Shown here piece after piece: positions 14,468 through 20,130 of a stretch of 23,243 bases of DNA. The notes under the pieces are model-generated. The model saw only the letters and a list, made by a program, of their open reading frames with translations. It did not search any database and was not told where the DNA came from. The stretch comes from a virus. The stretch lies in the IMG/VR virus record IMGVR_UViG_3300048064_000279, positions 1-23,243 of that record. One strand, 5' to 3'. The position numbers and the translations under genes were made by a program. Each line of letters starts with the position of its first letter. The stretch's first letter is position 1.

Positions 14468-14507
14468 GGGGGAATAAAAAAAAGTTTTTCCCCCTTGTAT
14501 TTTTTTT
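14468..14507 (+). terminator. Rightward intrinsic terminator
   Basis: On the plus strand GGGGGAA.AA (14468-14477) pairs with TTTTTCCCCC (14485-14494), with one T-T mismatch and a seven-base loop, and is followed by TTG TA and a run of eight T (14500-14507). On the minus strand no T run follows the stem. It would stop rightward transcripts just before the promoter of the recombination module, probably those coming from the 13271 gene that read antisense through the minus-strand island. Confidence 0.7.
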
Positions 14508-14519
14508 ACTAACATAGTG

Positions 14520-14551
14520 TTGACAGAACGTAAAGTAATCATTACTGTCAA
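14520..14551. promoter_or_regulatory. Palindromic operator/promoter of the recombination module
   Basis: Nested dyad symmetry is seen: TTGACAG (14520-14526) and CTGTCAA (14545-14551) form a 7-bp inverted repeat, and inside is a perfect 13-base palindrome AGTAATCATTACT (14534-14546). TTGACA occurs on both strands, so each arm can serve as a -35 box. On the plus strand a weak -10 such as TACTGT lies 17 bases on. The site fits an operator of the facing Cro-like protein that controls divergent transcription. The plus-strand gene follows after a GGAG site and ten bases. Confidence 0.65.
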
Positions 14552-14580
14552 AATTATAGACAGACTGGAGAAGTTATATA

Positions 14581-15468
14581 ATGCAGCATGATACACCAGA
14601 ATATAGAAAGTTTTTCGGGGCCACTCACAACAGTGCATCGGGCGCAACACAGCCACTTGATGAGCATGTGTTGAAACTTAAAATCAGAAAAGATTATGAC
14701 GTTTACTTTCCGTTTGCAGCCAAACCTAGAGCTGGACAGATAGTACAGATGGCATGTGATTGGCATTTAGGGCTCGATGAATACAGCCCGATACAAGGCC
14801 AGAAGAAAGGCATGGATATAGACTTAGCTATTAGAAAAGCTATGACTGAGTTTATGACATACCAACCGCGCCAGTTTGACGATGGCAAGGATGCAGAAGA
14901 CTACCAAGAAATCAAGACTCACATCCCAATGATGGTAAACTATGCTGTGTCAGGCTTGCAGGAATACTATGGCGATTGTGAAATGGAAGGCGAGTTTCAG
15001 AGATGGCTAGAGGTAGATGGCATAGACGTGCCGACTATGTTGTTTTTAGACTTTGCAGGAGATGGCAAACAGCTAGATTTAAAGTGCAGTTTTCCCACAC
15101 GTAATCCACCACGAAAGGACGGAACGAGGACATGGCGTATTCCTAAACCAAAGACTGAACCAACCAGACAGCAAGTGATGCAACAGGCTGTGTATTGGAA
15201 GGCAACTGGTTATGCGCCTGGCCTGCTTTTTGTCACAGCAGATGGCTATAACATAGTTACACAGGAAAACTGTCAGGCATTGTCATATGAAAATTTGGAG
15301 GTTGCGTATCAGGAAGTTGTTTCCCGATGGCGCATTATACAGAATTTGTTGAAGGCCGCTAACGGCTCATGGAAAAATCTTTTCGGGCTTGTGTACCCAG
15401 ACTTTCAGCAAATATCGCAGTGGCATGGCCCTGAGATACTTAAAATTGCAAAACATGAATGGAGTTAA
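14581..15468 (+). CDS. RecB/Cas4-like exonuclease of the recombination module
   Basis: A 295-residue protein of the PD-(D/E)XK type. Motifs: TMLFLDFAGDG (152-162, catalytic Asp), QLDLKCS (164-170, D-x-K), and QQAVYWKATGYAP (201-213), where Gln201 and Tyr205 form the QxxxY motif of Cas4/RecB nucleases. A possible N-terminal helix region precedes. The Cys pattern of an iron-sulfur Cas4 is not seen. It would degrade one DNA strand to give single strands for the annealing protein two genes on. It is the first gene after the operator at 14520. Both D-L-K in place of E-x-K and the Q-x3-Y are within family variation. Confidence 0.75.
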   Translation: MQHDTPEYRKFFGATHNSASGATQPLDEHVLKLKIRKDYDVYFPFAAKPRAGQIVQMACDWHLGLDEYSPIQGQKKGMDIDLAIRKAMTEFMTYQPRQFDDGKDAEDYQEIKTHIPMMVNYAVSGLQEYYGDCEMEGEFQRWLEVDGIDVPTMLFLDFAGDGKQLDLKCSFPTRNPPRKDGTRTWRIPKPKTEPTRQQVMQQAVYWKATGYAPGLLFVTADGYNIVTQENCQALSYENLEVAYQEVVSRWRIIQNLLKAANGSWKNLFGLVYPDFQQISQWHGPEILKIAKHEWS

Positions 15469-15472
15469 AGAG

Positions 15473-15880
15473 ATGCAAGAACAAGTTTATTCAGCGTTAG
15501 ACTTAGCAAAGGCGCTAAACATAAATAGGAACAGTGTTTATTACCAAGTAAAGAATGGCAGTCTGCCAAAACCTAGTATGAAAGTTAGGACTCGAAAACG
15601 AGGGCCACATACTTATGTATGGAAGCACTCTGACTTACAGAGCAATCCTTATTTTAGCAAAGCCATTGTCCCAACTATGGAAAGCTCGACATTTATGAGT
15701 AAAGCAAAAGAGATGCGCGAAGAGTTGGGCCTATCTGAAATAAAAGAAATGGTTACAGACAATGAGCTGCTCAGAGATGCTATTGAGATGCGACTCGATA
15801 AGTTGGAAGAGAACATGAAGCTAATAGAAAAGTTAGTAGATTTAATGAATGAAAGGAAAAAGAAGTGGTGGCAGATTTAA
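15473..15880 (+). CDS. Helix-turn-helix protein with C-terminal coiled coil
   Basis: I place the start at the ATG of 15473, eight bases after GGAG; in-frame ATGs at 15455 and 15389 lie within the exonuclease gene. The 135-residue product begins with a winged-helix-like or excisionase-like motif (YSALDLAKALNINRNSVYYQ, then VKNGSLPKPSMKV), then a strand with TYVWKHSDLQ. The C-terminal third is a long charged helix (LLRDAIEMRLDKLEENMKLI). It may bind DNA in the recombination module or regulate it. The end overlaps the annealing gene by 16 bases. Confidence 0.65.
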   Translation: MQEQVYSALDLAKALNINRNSVYYQVKNGSLPKPSMKVRTRKRGPHTYVWKHSDLQSNPYFSKAIVPTMESSTFMSKAKEMREELGLSEIKEMVTDNELLRDAIEMRLDKLEENMKLIEKLVDLMNERKKKWWQI

Positions 15881-16527
15881 AGGAAGCAATGGCAAAAGTT
15901 GCCGAGCTAAACAAATCGCATGGCGTTAAACAACGTGGCGGTAAAATGTACACGCAAGTTGTGCATAGAATGGAAGCCTTTAGACAGGTATTTGGTACTG
16001 ACTTTGGGGTTGACACAACTGTACTTGTTGATGATGGTAATAAAGTTGTTATTAAAGCTATCATTACAAACTCAGATGGCATGGTAATTGGCTCTGGAAT
16101 GGCAGAGGAAATACGAGGTCAAGGTCACGTTAATACTACATCTGCTTTAGAGAATGCAGAGACATCTGCAATCGGCAGGGCATTAGCATCAATCGGGTTA
16201 GCTGGCGGTGAGTATGCGTCTGCTAATGAAATGGAAGCTGTACCACGCAAGGCAGAGGTAATAGCTAAAAAGGAGGAGACAAAGCCAGTCAAATCAATGG
16301 CTGAAGAAATACAAAGCACCGATGGCTATGATGATGCTAAAGACAAAAGACTTTACGTTGAAATCAAAGCCAAGTTAGAGGCTTGTATAAATGTTGCAGA
16401 CGTTAATGCAATCTACATTAAGAACAAAGCATTTCTTGAATCGCTTGCTAAGAGACACCCGAACAGGGCAAAGCACTTTAAGGATATGTTTTTAAACTAC
16501 GAATCTAAATTTTATAAAGGAAATTAA
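15865..16527 (+). CDS. Single-strand annealing protein (Rad52/ERF-like)
   Basis: The frame starts at GTG 15865 (after AAAGGAAAAAGAA); an ATG at 15889 with its own AAAGGA site is an alternative that removes eight residues. The 220-residue protein contains the pattern YTQVVHRMEAFRQVFG (about 31-46), a strand pair with VVIKAIITNSDG, and TTSALENAETSAIGRALASI (91-110) followed by GLAGGEYASANE. This last segment is typical of phage annealing proteins of the Rad52/ERF-like groups, which bind single strands and anneal homologous DNA. The C-terminal half is a helical, Lys-rich tail. The neighbours, an exonuclease upstream and an SSB-like gene downstream, form the usual recombination set. Confidence 0.72.
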   Translation: MVADLKEAMAKVAELNKSHGVKQRGGKMYTQVVHRMEAFRQVFGTDFGVDTTVLVDDGNKVVIKAIITNSDGMVIGSGMAEEIRGQGHVNTTSALENAETSAIGRALASIGLAGGEYASANEMEAVPRKAEVIAKKEETKPVKSMAEEIQSTDGYDDAKDKRLYVEIKAKLEACINVADVNAIYIKNKAFLESLAKRHPNRAKHFKDMFLNYESKFYKGN

Positions 16528-16528
16528 A

Positions 16529-16834
16529 ATGTCAGCAAGAGAATGGACAAAGGTAGCAACAATTAAGCTATGGAAAAACGATGATGGTGGTAAAGCTCTA
16601 GCGAGTAACGCATCATTCAAACCTTACAAAGATGGCGCAAACCAAGACATTACATTATATGGTGATGTCAAATACTACGCACGTCTATATGAAAACGATG
16701 ATGGCACTTACTCTGTAGCACTTACAGCACCAGCAGATGCCCTGCCTTCAGGTGGTGGCAGTAGCGGTGGCTTTGACATGAAAAAAGAAATGGCAAAGTC
16801 AGATGCAGAGCTAGTCGACGAGATTCCTTTCTAA
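16529..16834 (+). CDS. Single-stranded DNA-binding-like protein with SSB tip
   Basis: A 101-residue protein that starts one base after the annealing gene behind an AAAGGAAAT site. The first 70 residues are beta-like (REWTKVATIKLWKNDD, ITLYGDVKYYARLYEND, TYSVALTAPAD), fitting a small OB fold. A Gly/Ser linker (PSGGGSSGG) leads to an acidic tail that ends in DEIPF, close to the DDIPF end that bacterial SSB uses to recruit repair and replication proteins. It would protect single strands made by the exonuclease. The OB-fold call rests on these features and context, not on close similarity. Confidence 0.72.
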   Translation: MSAREWTKVATIKLWKNDDGGKALASNASFKPYKDGANQDITLYGDVKYYARLYENDDGTYSVALTAPADALPSGGGSSGGFDMKKEMAKSDAELVDEIPF

Positions 16835-16841
16835 TTCAACA

Positions 16842-16926
16842 GGTAGGCTATCCTCCCATTGCTGCCCAGGGGTGTGGCAAATCGCGTCTTAATGCAGTAA
16901 GCGACACTGTTAAAGCCAAGCCTACC
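16842..16926 (+). ncRNA. Structured leader RNA candidate (riboswitch-like)
   Basis: A perfect 8-bp stem, GGTAGGCT (16842-16849) with AGCCTACC (16919-16926), closes a 69-base interior. Inside, TCG and CTTA (16882-16891, split by a three-base bulge) pair with TAAGCGA (16898-16904) around a six-base loop. GTGT (16872-16875) can pair with ACAC near 16904-16907, and TGCC (16862-16865) with GGCA (16876-16879). The two pairings compete in part. No protein frame fits. It lies between the SSB gene and a four-gene run leading to the transport/transglycosylase cassette. I do not recognise a known riboswitch class. Confidence 0.45.
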
Positions 16927-16927
16927 G

Positions 16928-16960
16928 AGCGCTTTTTCTCTCCGTTTTGAGCGCTTTTGT
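16928..16960 (+). terminator. Terminator-like hairpin after the leader stem
   Basis: AGCGCT at 16928-16933 can pair with the second AGCGCT at 16950-16955 (the hexamer is its own complement), with a 16-base T/C-rich loop, and is followed by TTTGTATT. It is a modest intrinsic terminator for the recombination genes, or the attenuator of the leader. The stem is short, so efficiency is uncertain. Confidence 0.45.
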
Positions 16961-16975
16961 ATTGGTAAATTAAGA

Positions 16976-16999
16976 CAACCCCTACTAACTATGAGGTTG
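16976..16999 (+). promoter_or_regulatory. Hairpin over the ribosome binding site of the 17002 gene
   Basis: CAACC (16976-16980) can pair with GGTTG (16995-16999), and the latter includes the last two G of the GAGG ribosome binding site (16993-16996) that lies five bases before the ATG. Folding would hide the site and lower translation. It could act with the leader structure upstream. Confidence 0.4.
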
Positions 17000-17001
17000 A
17001 T

Positions 17002-17304
17002 ATGAACAAAGAAGACTTACTAAAGGCAGCACTTGATGCTGTAACTGTACGAGGCTCTGCTTATGGCGATGCCTATACAAATCATAAACGCATAGCAGAC
17101 ATCTGGTCTGTGATACTGCAAGCAAAGGTACGCCCTGACCAGGTAGCGCCTATGATGATAGGTGTTAAATTAGCCAGACTTATAGAAACCCCTGACCATG
17201 AGGACTCATATGTTGACATGGCTGGGTATGCAGCGACTGGCTCACAGGTTAAGGATGATGAAAAGCTAGTAGAAGTAGGGAGTAAAAGAATTATAGATGA
17301 TTAA
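17002..17304 (+). CDS. Phage protein with DUF6378-like pattern
   Basis: A 100-residue helical protein. Its core has VRGSAYGDAYTNHKRIADIW (about 16-35), MMIGVKLARLIETPDHEDSY (50-69) and VDMAGYAAT (70-78). This YG..N...IA.W / K.aRl / D.VDmaGYAA pattern is that of the small phage family I know as DUF6378, sometimes compared with all-alpha nucleotide pyrophosphatases. Enzymatic activity is not shown, and the usual ExxE metal motif of MazG is absent or altered. It has a GAGG site before the ATG and is the first gene after the structured leader. Confidence 0.6.
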   Translation: MNKEDLLKAALDAVTVRGSAYGDAYTNHKRIADIWSVILQAKVRPDQVAPMMIGVKLARLIETPDHEDSYVDMAGYAATGSQVKDDEKLVEVGSKRIIDD

Positions 17305-17539
17305 AAAGAAGGGGCCTACTAGCCGTGAGTTAGCTATGCGTAAGATTACTTGCGACTATTGCGGCAAAAAACATTTCGTTAAAGACGGTGATTGGGTAAT
17401 CACGTCAAGCAATAAAGTTCTGTGCGATTACAGCAGGGATGATGATTGCTTTCATAAAAATAAGAGGGATGCAAATGAGCGCAGAAGAGTTCAAGAAACA
17501 ACTGGAACAACTAAACGAGACAGTAATAAACTTTCATAA
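17297..17539 (+). CDS. Small zinc-ribbon-like protein
   Basis: An 80-residue basic protein that overlaps the gene before it by 8 bases. It has CDYCGKKHF (residues 19-27) and, further on, CDYSRDDDCFH (43-53), which together could bind one zinc ion. The C-terminus is Arg/Lys-rich (KNKRDANERRRVQET). It may bind nucleic acid; no family is recognised. Confidence 0.6.
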   Translation: MIKKKGPTSRELAMRKITCDYCGKKHFVKDGDWVITSSNKVLCDYSRDDDCFHKNKRDANERRRVQETTGTTKRDSNKLS

Positions 17540-17636
17540 ATATGAAGAGAAAAAAAGAGGCGGCTATGTAGCTAGGTGGGTAGGCATATCCAACAAATAT
17601 AAGAACGAAGCAAGAAAAAAACAGGCTGGTGTGTAA
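17475..17636 (+). CDS. Small basic helical protein
   Basis: I choose the ATG at 17475, which is six bases after AAGAGGG; the frame is open from 17439 but that part lies within the preceding gene and looks out of frame. The 53-residue product is a charged helix (SAEEFKKQLEQLNETVINFH) and a basic tail (KNEARKKQAGV). The stop TAA overlaps the next ATG (TAATG). Function is unknown. Confidence 0.5.
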   Translation: MSAEEFKKQLEQLNETVINFHKYEEKKRGGYVARWVGISNKYKNEARKKQAGV

Positions 17637-17869
17637 TGGTAGTGAGAAACGGTATCCCTATCATGTTTAAGGATACGTCTACTATGAACCATGCAATGAA
17701 GACAACTCAGTACGGTGACTTGTATGAAACAGATGACGTTAAACAGTACAGGTATCTGTGTAAGCGTCTAGCGTTTGCTAAGTTCTACTATGTAAAGAAA
17801 AGATTCTCAGACGGTAAACATTACAAAATAAGAGTGTTGCCCGAAAATGTATTTACGATGAAGTTATAA
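17636..17869 (+). CDS. Hypothetical protein at the left edge of the modification cassette
   Basis: A 77-residue basic protein with many aromatic residues (YLCKRLAFAKFYYVKKRF in the middle). The last seven residues, NVFTMKL, are coded by the left copy of the 16-base direct repeat. A second copy beyond the cassette could encode NVFTMRLTT, so this 3' end appears to have been split or duplicated. The start overlaps the stop of the preceding gene. I do not recognise the family. Confidence 0.6.
   Translation: MVVRNGIPIMFKDTSTMNHAMKTTQYGDLYETDDVKQYRYLCKRLAFAKFYYVKKRFSDGKHYKIRVLPENVFTMKL
17846..17861 (+). repeat. Left direct repeat of the cassette
   Basis: AATGTATTTACGATGA, identical to 19027-19042. 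It codes residues 71-75 of the upstream protein (NVFTM) and is followed by AAGTTATAA (K, L, stop). The base triplet before it is GAA, the right copy has GAC. Confidence 0.85.
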
Positions 17870-17880
17870 AGGAAAACAAA

Positions 17881-18339
17881 ATGAAATACAGTATATATTA
17901 TTTAGCAGCCATTGTTATTGCTAATATTGGTTTTACATACATCCCTATGATTCCTTTGCCTGGTGGGGAAATGTTTGCCCCAATGTCACTACTGGTAGGT
18001 TTTGTTTTTGTTTTAAGAGATTTAGCTCAAAGACAAATAGGGGACAAAGTTATCTTAGCAATGGTTATTGGAATAGCCTTAAGTTACATTTTAGCAAATC
18101 CATTTGTTGCTTATGCTAGTGCAGTTGCTTTTGCTATAAGTGAATTTACAGATTGGTTTATCTACAACATAACAAAAAGGCCCCTTAAAGACAGAATACT
18201 ATTATCTTCAGCAGTAAGTACTCCAATGGATTCGGCAGTATTTATGTTAATGCTTGGATTTTTTAGTTGGTATGGGTTTGCTATTATGGTTGCAAGCAAA
18301 ATGCTTGGAGCGTTTATAGTTTGGTATAAACTTAAATGA
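17881..18339 (+). CDS. VUT-family (YhhQ-like) queuosine-precursor transporter
   Basis: A 152-residue integral membrane protein with about five or six hydrophobic segments (near 3-22, 33-50, 57-73, 75-95 and 112-148). It has the motif set of the VUT/YhhQ family: FVLRDLAQRQIGD (about 43-55), the Ser-Glu-Phe-Thr-Asp of AFAISEFTDWFIYNI (83-97), and STPMDSAVFMLMLGF (114-128). Members import 7-deazaguanine precursors such as preQ0 or preQ1 (E. coli YhhQ); phage copies are shorter than the E. coli protein (about 220 residues). An AAAGGA site precedes the ATG. The stop overlaps the start of the DpdA-like gene (ATGA), tying import to DNA modification. Confidence 0.75.
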   Translation: MKYSIYYLAAIVIANIGFTYIPMIPLPGGEMFAPMSLLVGFVFVLRDLAQRQIGDKVILAMVIGIALSYILANPFVAYASAVAFAISEFTDWFIYNITKRPLKDRILLSSAVSTPMDSAVFMLMLGFFSWYGFAIMVASKMLGAFIVWYKLK

Positions 18340-19025
18340 TTCATTACCATGGCACACCATTAACGCCAAGGGCAGAGTTATACAAGATGGCTGGAAAGCA
18401 TTTCTGTGTCAGCTTTGCCAATCCATCAGATGCGGCTGTTTGTTTGCAAATTGGGCAATCAGTCATGTGGGATAATGGAGCTTTCACAACATTTACTAAA
18501 GGTAAAAAATTCGATTACAACAAATTTTATGCTTGGCTAGAAGACAAACTCGGACATCCGCACTGGGCGGTGATACCTGATGTAATTGATGGTAATGAAG
18601 AGCAGCAAAAAAAGTTATTAACCACTTTCCCTTTTAATAAAGAATTAGCCGCACCTGTTTGGCATATGGGACTAAGTTTAAATTACTTAGAATTTTTATG
18701 TGATAATTATTCAAAGGTTTGTTTTGGCTCTTCTGGTCAGTATTGGGATGTAGGAAGCTCGATATGGAAAAGTAGATGCGATAAAGCATTTAATAGATTA
18801 TCTAAAAATAATTACATCCCTTGGGTTCATATGCTTCGAGGGTTAGCGCAGGCTGGAAAACATTATCCCTTCGCTTCGGCAGATAGTGTAAATGTTGCGC
18901 GCAATTTTAAAGACAAACCACAATGCCCTGAACTAATGGCGAGAAAAATAGACTCAGTCCAATGCCCTGTTCGTTGGGAAAAACAAGTTGAACAAACCGA
19001 AATGTTTTCTACTTATTCTTTTTGA
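18336..19025 (+). CDS. DpdA-like DNA guanine transglycosylase (TGT superfamily)
   Basis: A 229-residue protein with a TIM-barrel pattern like phage DpdA and tRNA-guanine transglycosylases: HFCVSFANP (22-30), MWDNGAFT (44-51, acid of the active site), AVIPDVIDGN (78-87), PVWHMGLSLNYL (107-118), VCFGSSGQY (128-136), and WVHMLRG with PFASADSVNVARN (178-190), which resembles the H.LG and S.DS region. DpdA exchanges guanine in DNA for a 7-deazaguanine base and thereby protects phage DNA from restriction. It is shorter than the best studied DpdA proteins and I cannot confirm every catalytic residue. The ATG overlaps the transporter stop. The gene ends next to the right repeat. A tRNA-modifying role is less likely. 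Confidence 0.68.
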   Translation: MIHYHGTPLTPRAELYKMAGKHFCVSFANPSDAAVCLQIGQSVMWDNGAFTTFTKGKKFDYNKFYAWLEDKLGHPHWAVIPDVIDGNEEQQKKLLTTFPFNKELAAPVWHMGLSLNYLEFLCDNYSKVCFGSSGQYWDVGSSIWKSRCDKAFNRLSKNNYIPWVHMLRGLAQAGKHYPFASADSVNVARNFKDKPQCPELMARKIDSVQCPVRWEKQVEQTEMFSTYSF

Positions 19026-19026
19026 C

Positions 19027-19042
19027 AATGTATTTACGATGA
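19027..19042 (+). repeat. Right direct repeat of the cassette
   Basis: AATGTATTTACGATGA, one base after the DpdA-like stop. In the frame that matches the left copy it reads D-N-V-F-T-M-R-L-T-T and then TAG at 19054-19056. The similarity at protein level (ENVFTMKL against DNVFTMRL) reaches beyond the identical bases, so it looks like the end of a related gene. Confidence 0.85.
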
Positions 19043-19045
19043 GAC

Positions 19046-19327
19046 TTACCACTTAGTTTTGTTAGCCCAGTAAGCTGCTGACATCTTCCCCTTCGCAATA
19101 TTCTTCGCATGTCTCGCCTTGAAACTCTTTCTTCGGGCTTTTTGGCTTGCAGTTTTTGGGTTCTTTCCAGCCCCTGATACGCCTTGCTGTCCAAAACGTA
19201 TGGTCTTTACTTTGTCCCCTACCTTTGCGACTACAACGTGACTTTTTGTTGGATGGCTTGGCGTTCTTTTTGGTTTGTTGTAACCAGACACTCCTGCACG
19301 TTTTAATCTTGAGTCTCCTTTAGCCAT
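19046..19327 (-). CDS. Small basic conserved phage protein
   Basis: A 93-residue, strongly basic protein. The sequence SRLKRAGVSGYNKPKRTPSH (6-25), TKSHVVVAKVGDKVKTIRFG (27-46) and KARRKSFKARHAKNIAKGKM (63-82) is a pattern I have seen in small proteins of marine phages and of some bacteria, without known function. It overlaps the endolysin stop by 8 bases and is the last gene of the leftward lysis operon, ending 20 bases from the DpdA-like stop. Nucleic-acid binding is plausible from charge alone. Confidence 0.65.
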   Translation of the reverse strand: MAKGDSRLKRAGVSGYNKPKRTPSHPTKSHVVVAKVGDKVKTIRFGQQGVSGAGKNPKTASQKARRKSFKARHAKNIAKGKMSAAYWANKTKW

Positions 19328-19766
19328 TTACTTGCCTCATTCTCTCTACTAATCTTTCAGCCCTGTTAGTTACCTGTCTGTACCATTGGCTATCAACCAT
19401 CTCATCAGCAGCGTCAGACCAGTTCTCGGCATCAACCCCAGCCTTCATGCCTTTGAATTTTGATAGTCTAGGATAGCCAAGATTAAACATCATATTAGCA
19501 ATGATTAACTGCACTTCTTCAGGTAACTCATAGAAATTGTCGTAGAGTCTTGTACAGTCCTCAAGCACTGTTTCGATGTCTGCCTCAAAGGCTTGCTTAA
19601 CTCTGTCTTCTGATACTGGTGTGCCGACAGGCTGTCCATTTTCAGGGTCTGATGCACGAATAAGATGCCCAATACCAAAAGTAGGATAGCCCAGATGGTC
19701 AAGGTATATTTCATAAACACACCCTTCATCCTCGGCTAACTCTTTTCGTAATTGGTCTATGTTCAT
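19320..19766 (-). CDS. Endolysin, T4-type lysozyme (GH24 muramidase)
   Basis: A 148-residue protein that matches the T4 lysozyme group (164 residues). The catalytic triad is visible with exact T4 spacing: Glu14 (DEG), Asp23 (YLDHLG) and Thr29 (PTFGIGH), as Glu11, Asp20 and Thr26 in T4. Further family traits are AFEADIETVLEDC (51-63) and ANMMFNLGYPRLSKF (90-104). It cuts the bonds between N-acetylmuramic acid and N-acetylglucosamine in the cell wall. No signal peptide is seen, so a holin should release it. The ATG overlaps the stop of a small basic gene (ATGA). Confidence 0.92.
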   Translation of the reverse strand: MNIDQLRKELAEDEGCVYEIYLDHLGYPTFGIGHLIRASDPENGQPVGTPVSEDRVKQAFEADIETVLEDCTRLYDNFYELPEEVQLIIANMMFNLGYPRLSKFKGMKAGVDAENWSDAADEMVDSQWYRQVTNRAERLVERMRQVNG

Positions 19767-19882
19767 TTCTTTTTCTTTTTCATTTTACTAGCCTTCTTTA
19801 AATCAGCGCCAGTAATTTTCTTGCGAGGAGCAGCCATAGCCGCTAGTTTCTTTTGCTTCGGAGAGTATTTAGAGTATGGCAT
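19763..19882 (-). CDS. 39-residue lysine-rich protein
   Basis: A frame of 39 codons with an AAAGGTAAC site before the ATG. Fifteen residues are Lys or Arg, and it ends in KMKKKKK. It overlaps the gene before it by three bases (TAATG type) and the endolysin start by four (ATGA), which supports coding. Its role is unknown. Confidence 0.6.
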   Translation of the reverse strand: MPYSKYSPKQKKLAAMAAPRKKITGADLKKASKMKKKKK

Positions 19883-20130
19883 TATGTTACCTTTCTGTAC
19901 TTACGTGTTTTCTTTGCTATTTTTTTGGGCTGGGATACAAACTGCTTACCTTTTTTAGTTCCTCTTCGCTTAGCTGCCGTGGTGGCTGCGTACTCCTTCG
20001 GCGAGAGGCTCTTGATAGCTGCTGACGGTAGATACCGTTCTCCAGTCTCACTGGATTTCTTGCCACTTTTAGTTCTCCACTTCTGTTTAGTCCACTGCTT
20101 CAGGCTTCTCTGTGATTTCTTTAGTGCCAT
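19882..20130 (-). CDS. Small basic phage protein, DUF5872-like pattern
   Basis: An 82-residue basic protein: LKQWTKQKWRTKSGKKSSET (10-29), GERYLPSAAIKSLSPKEYAA (30-49) and TTAAKRRGTKKGKQFVSQPK (50-69). The pattern of KWRTKSGK, GERYLP and KR.GTKKGKQF is widespread in phages and in some bacteria (DUF5872 to my knowledge), with no defined function. The stop and the next start share bases (TAATG). Confidence 0.65.
   Translation of the reverse strand: MALKKSQRSLKQWTKQKWRTKSGKKSSETGERYLPSAAIKSLSPKEYAATTAAKRRGTKKGKQFVSQPKKIAKKTRKYRKVT

Larger units (their letters stand above)
17846..19042 (+). mobile_element. Moron-like cassette flanked by 16-base direct repeats
   Basis: The unit consists of a transporter gene and a DpdA-like gene, each translated from its own start with an ATGA overlap, enclosed by two copies of AATGTATTTACGATGA (17846-17861 and 19027-19042). 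Repeat to repeat is 1181 bases. By hand count, 60-base samples from 18001, 18061 and 18661 have 30, 32 and 25 % G+C (17941 has 48 %), compared with 50 and 42 % at 17221 and 17701. No transposase or integrase is inside. I infer a moron acquired as a unit; the repeats may be a homologous remnant of the flanking gene rather than a target duplication. Confidence 0.55.

Noticed and set aside
16842-16926. tRNA gene with an 8-bp acceptor-like stem
   Set aside because: No T-loop (TTCRA) and no anticodon arm fit, and no CCA or proper discriminator position is seen.
16960-17001. preQ1 riboswitch before the 17002 gene
   Set aside because: The short hairpin over the ribosome binding site lacks the conserved preQ1 core and A-rich tail that I know; only generic structure can be claimed.
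18336-19025. Host-type tRNA-guanine transglycosylase (tgt)
   Set aside because: It is much shorter than bacterial Tgt (about 370 residues) and lacks the C-terminal zinc site; the pattern fits phage DpdA-like proteins better.
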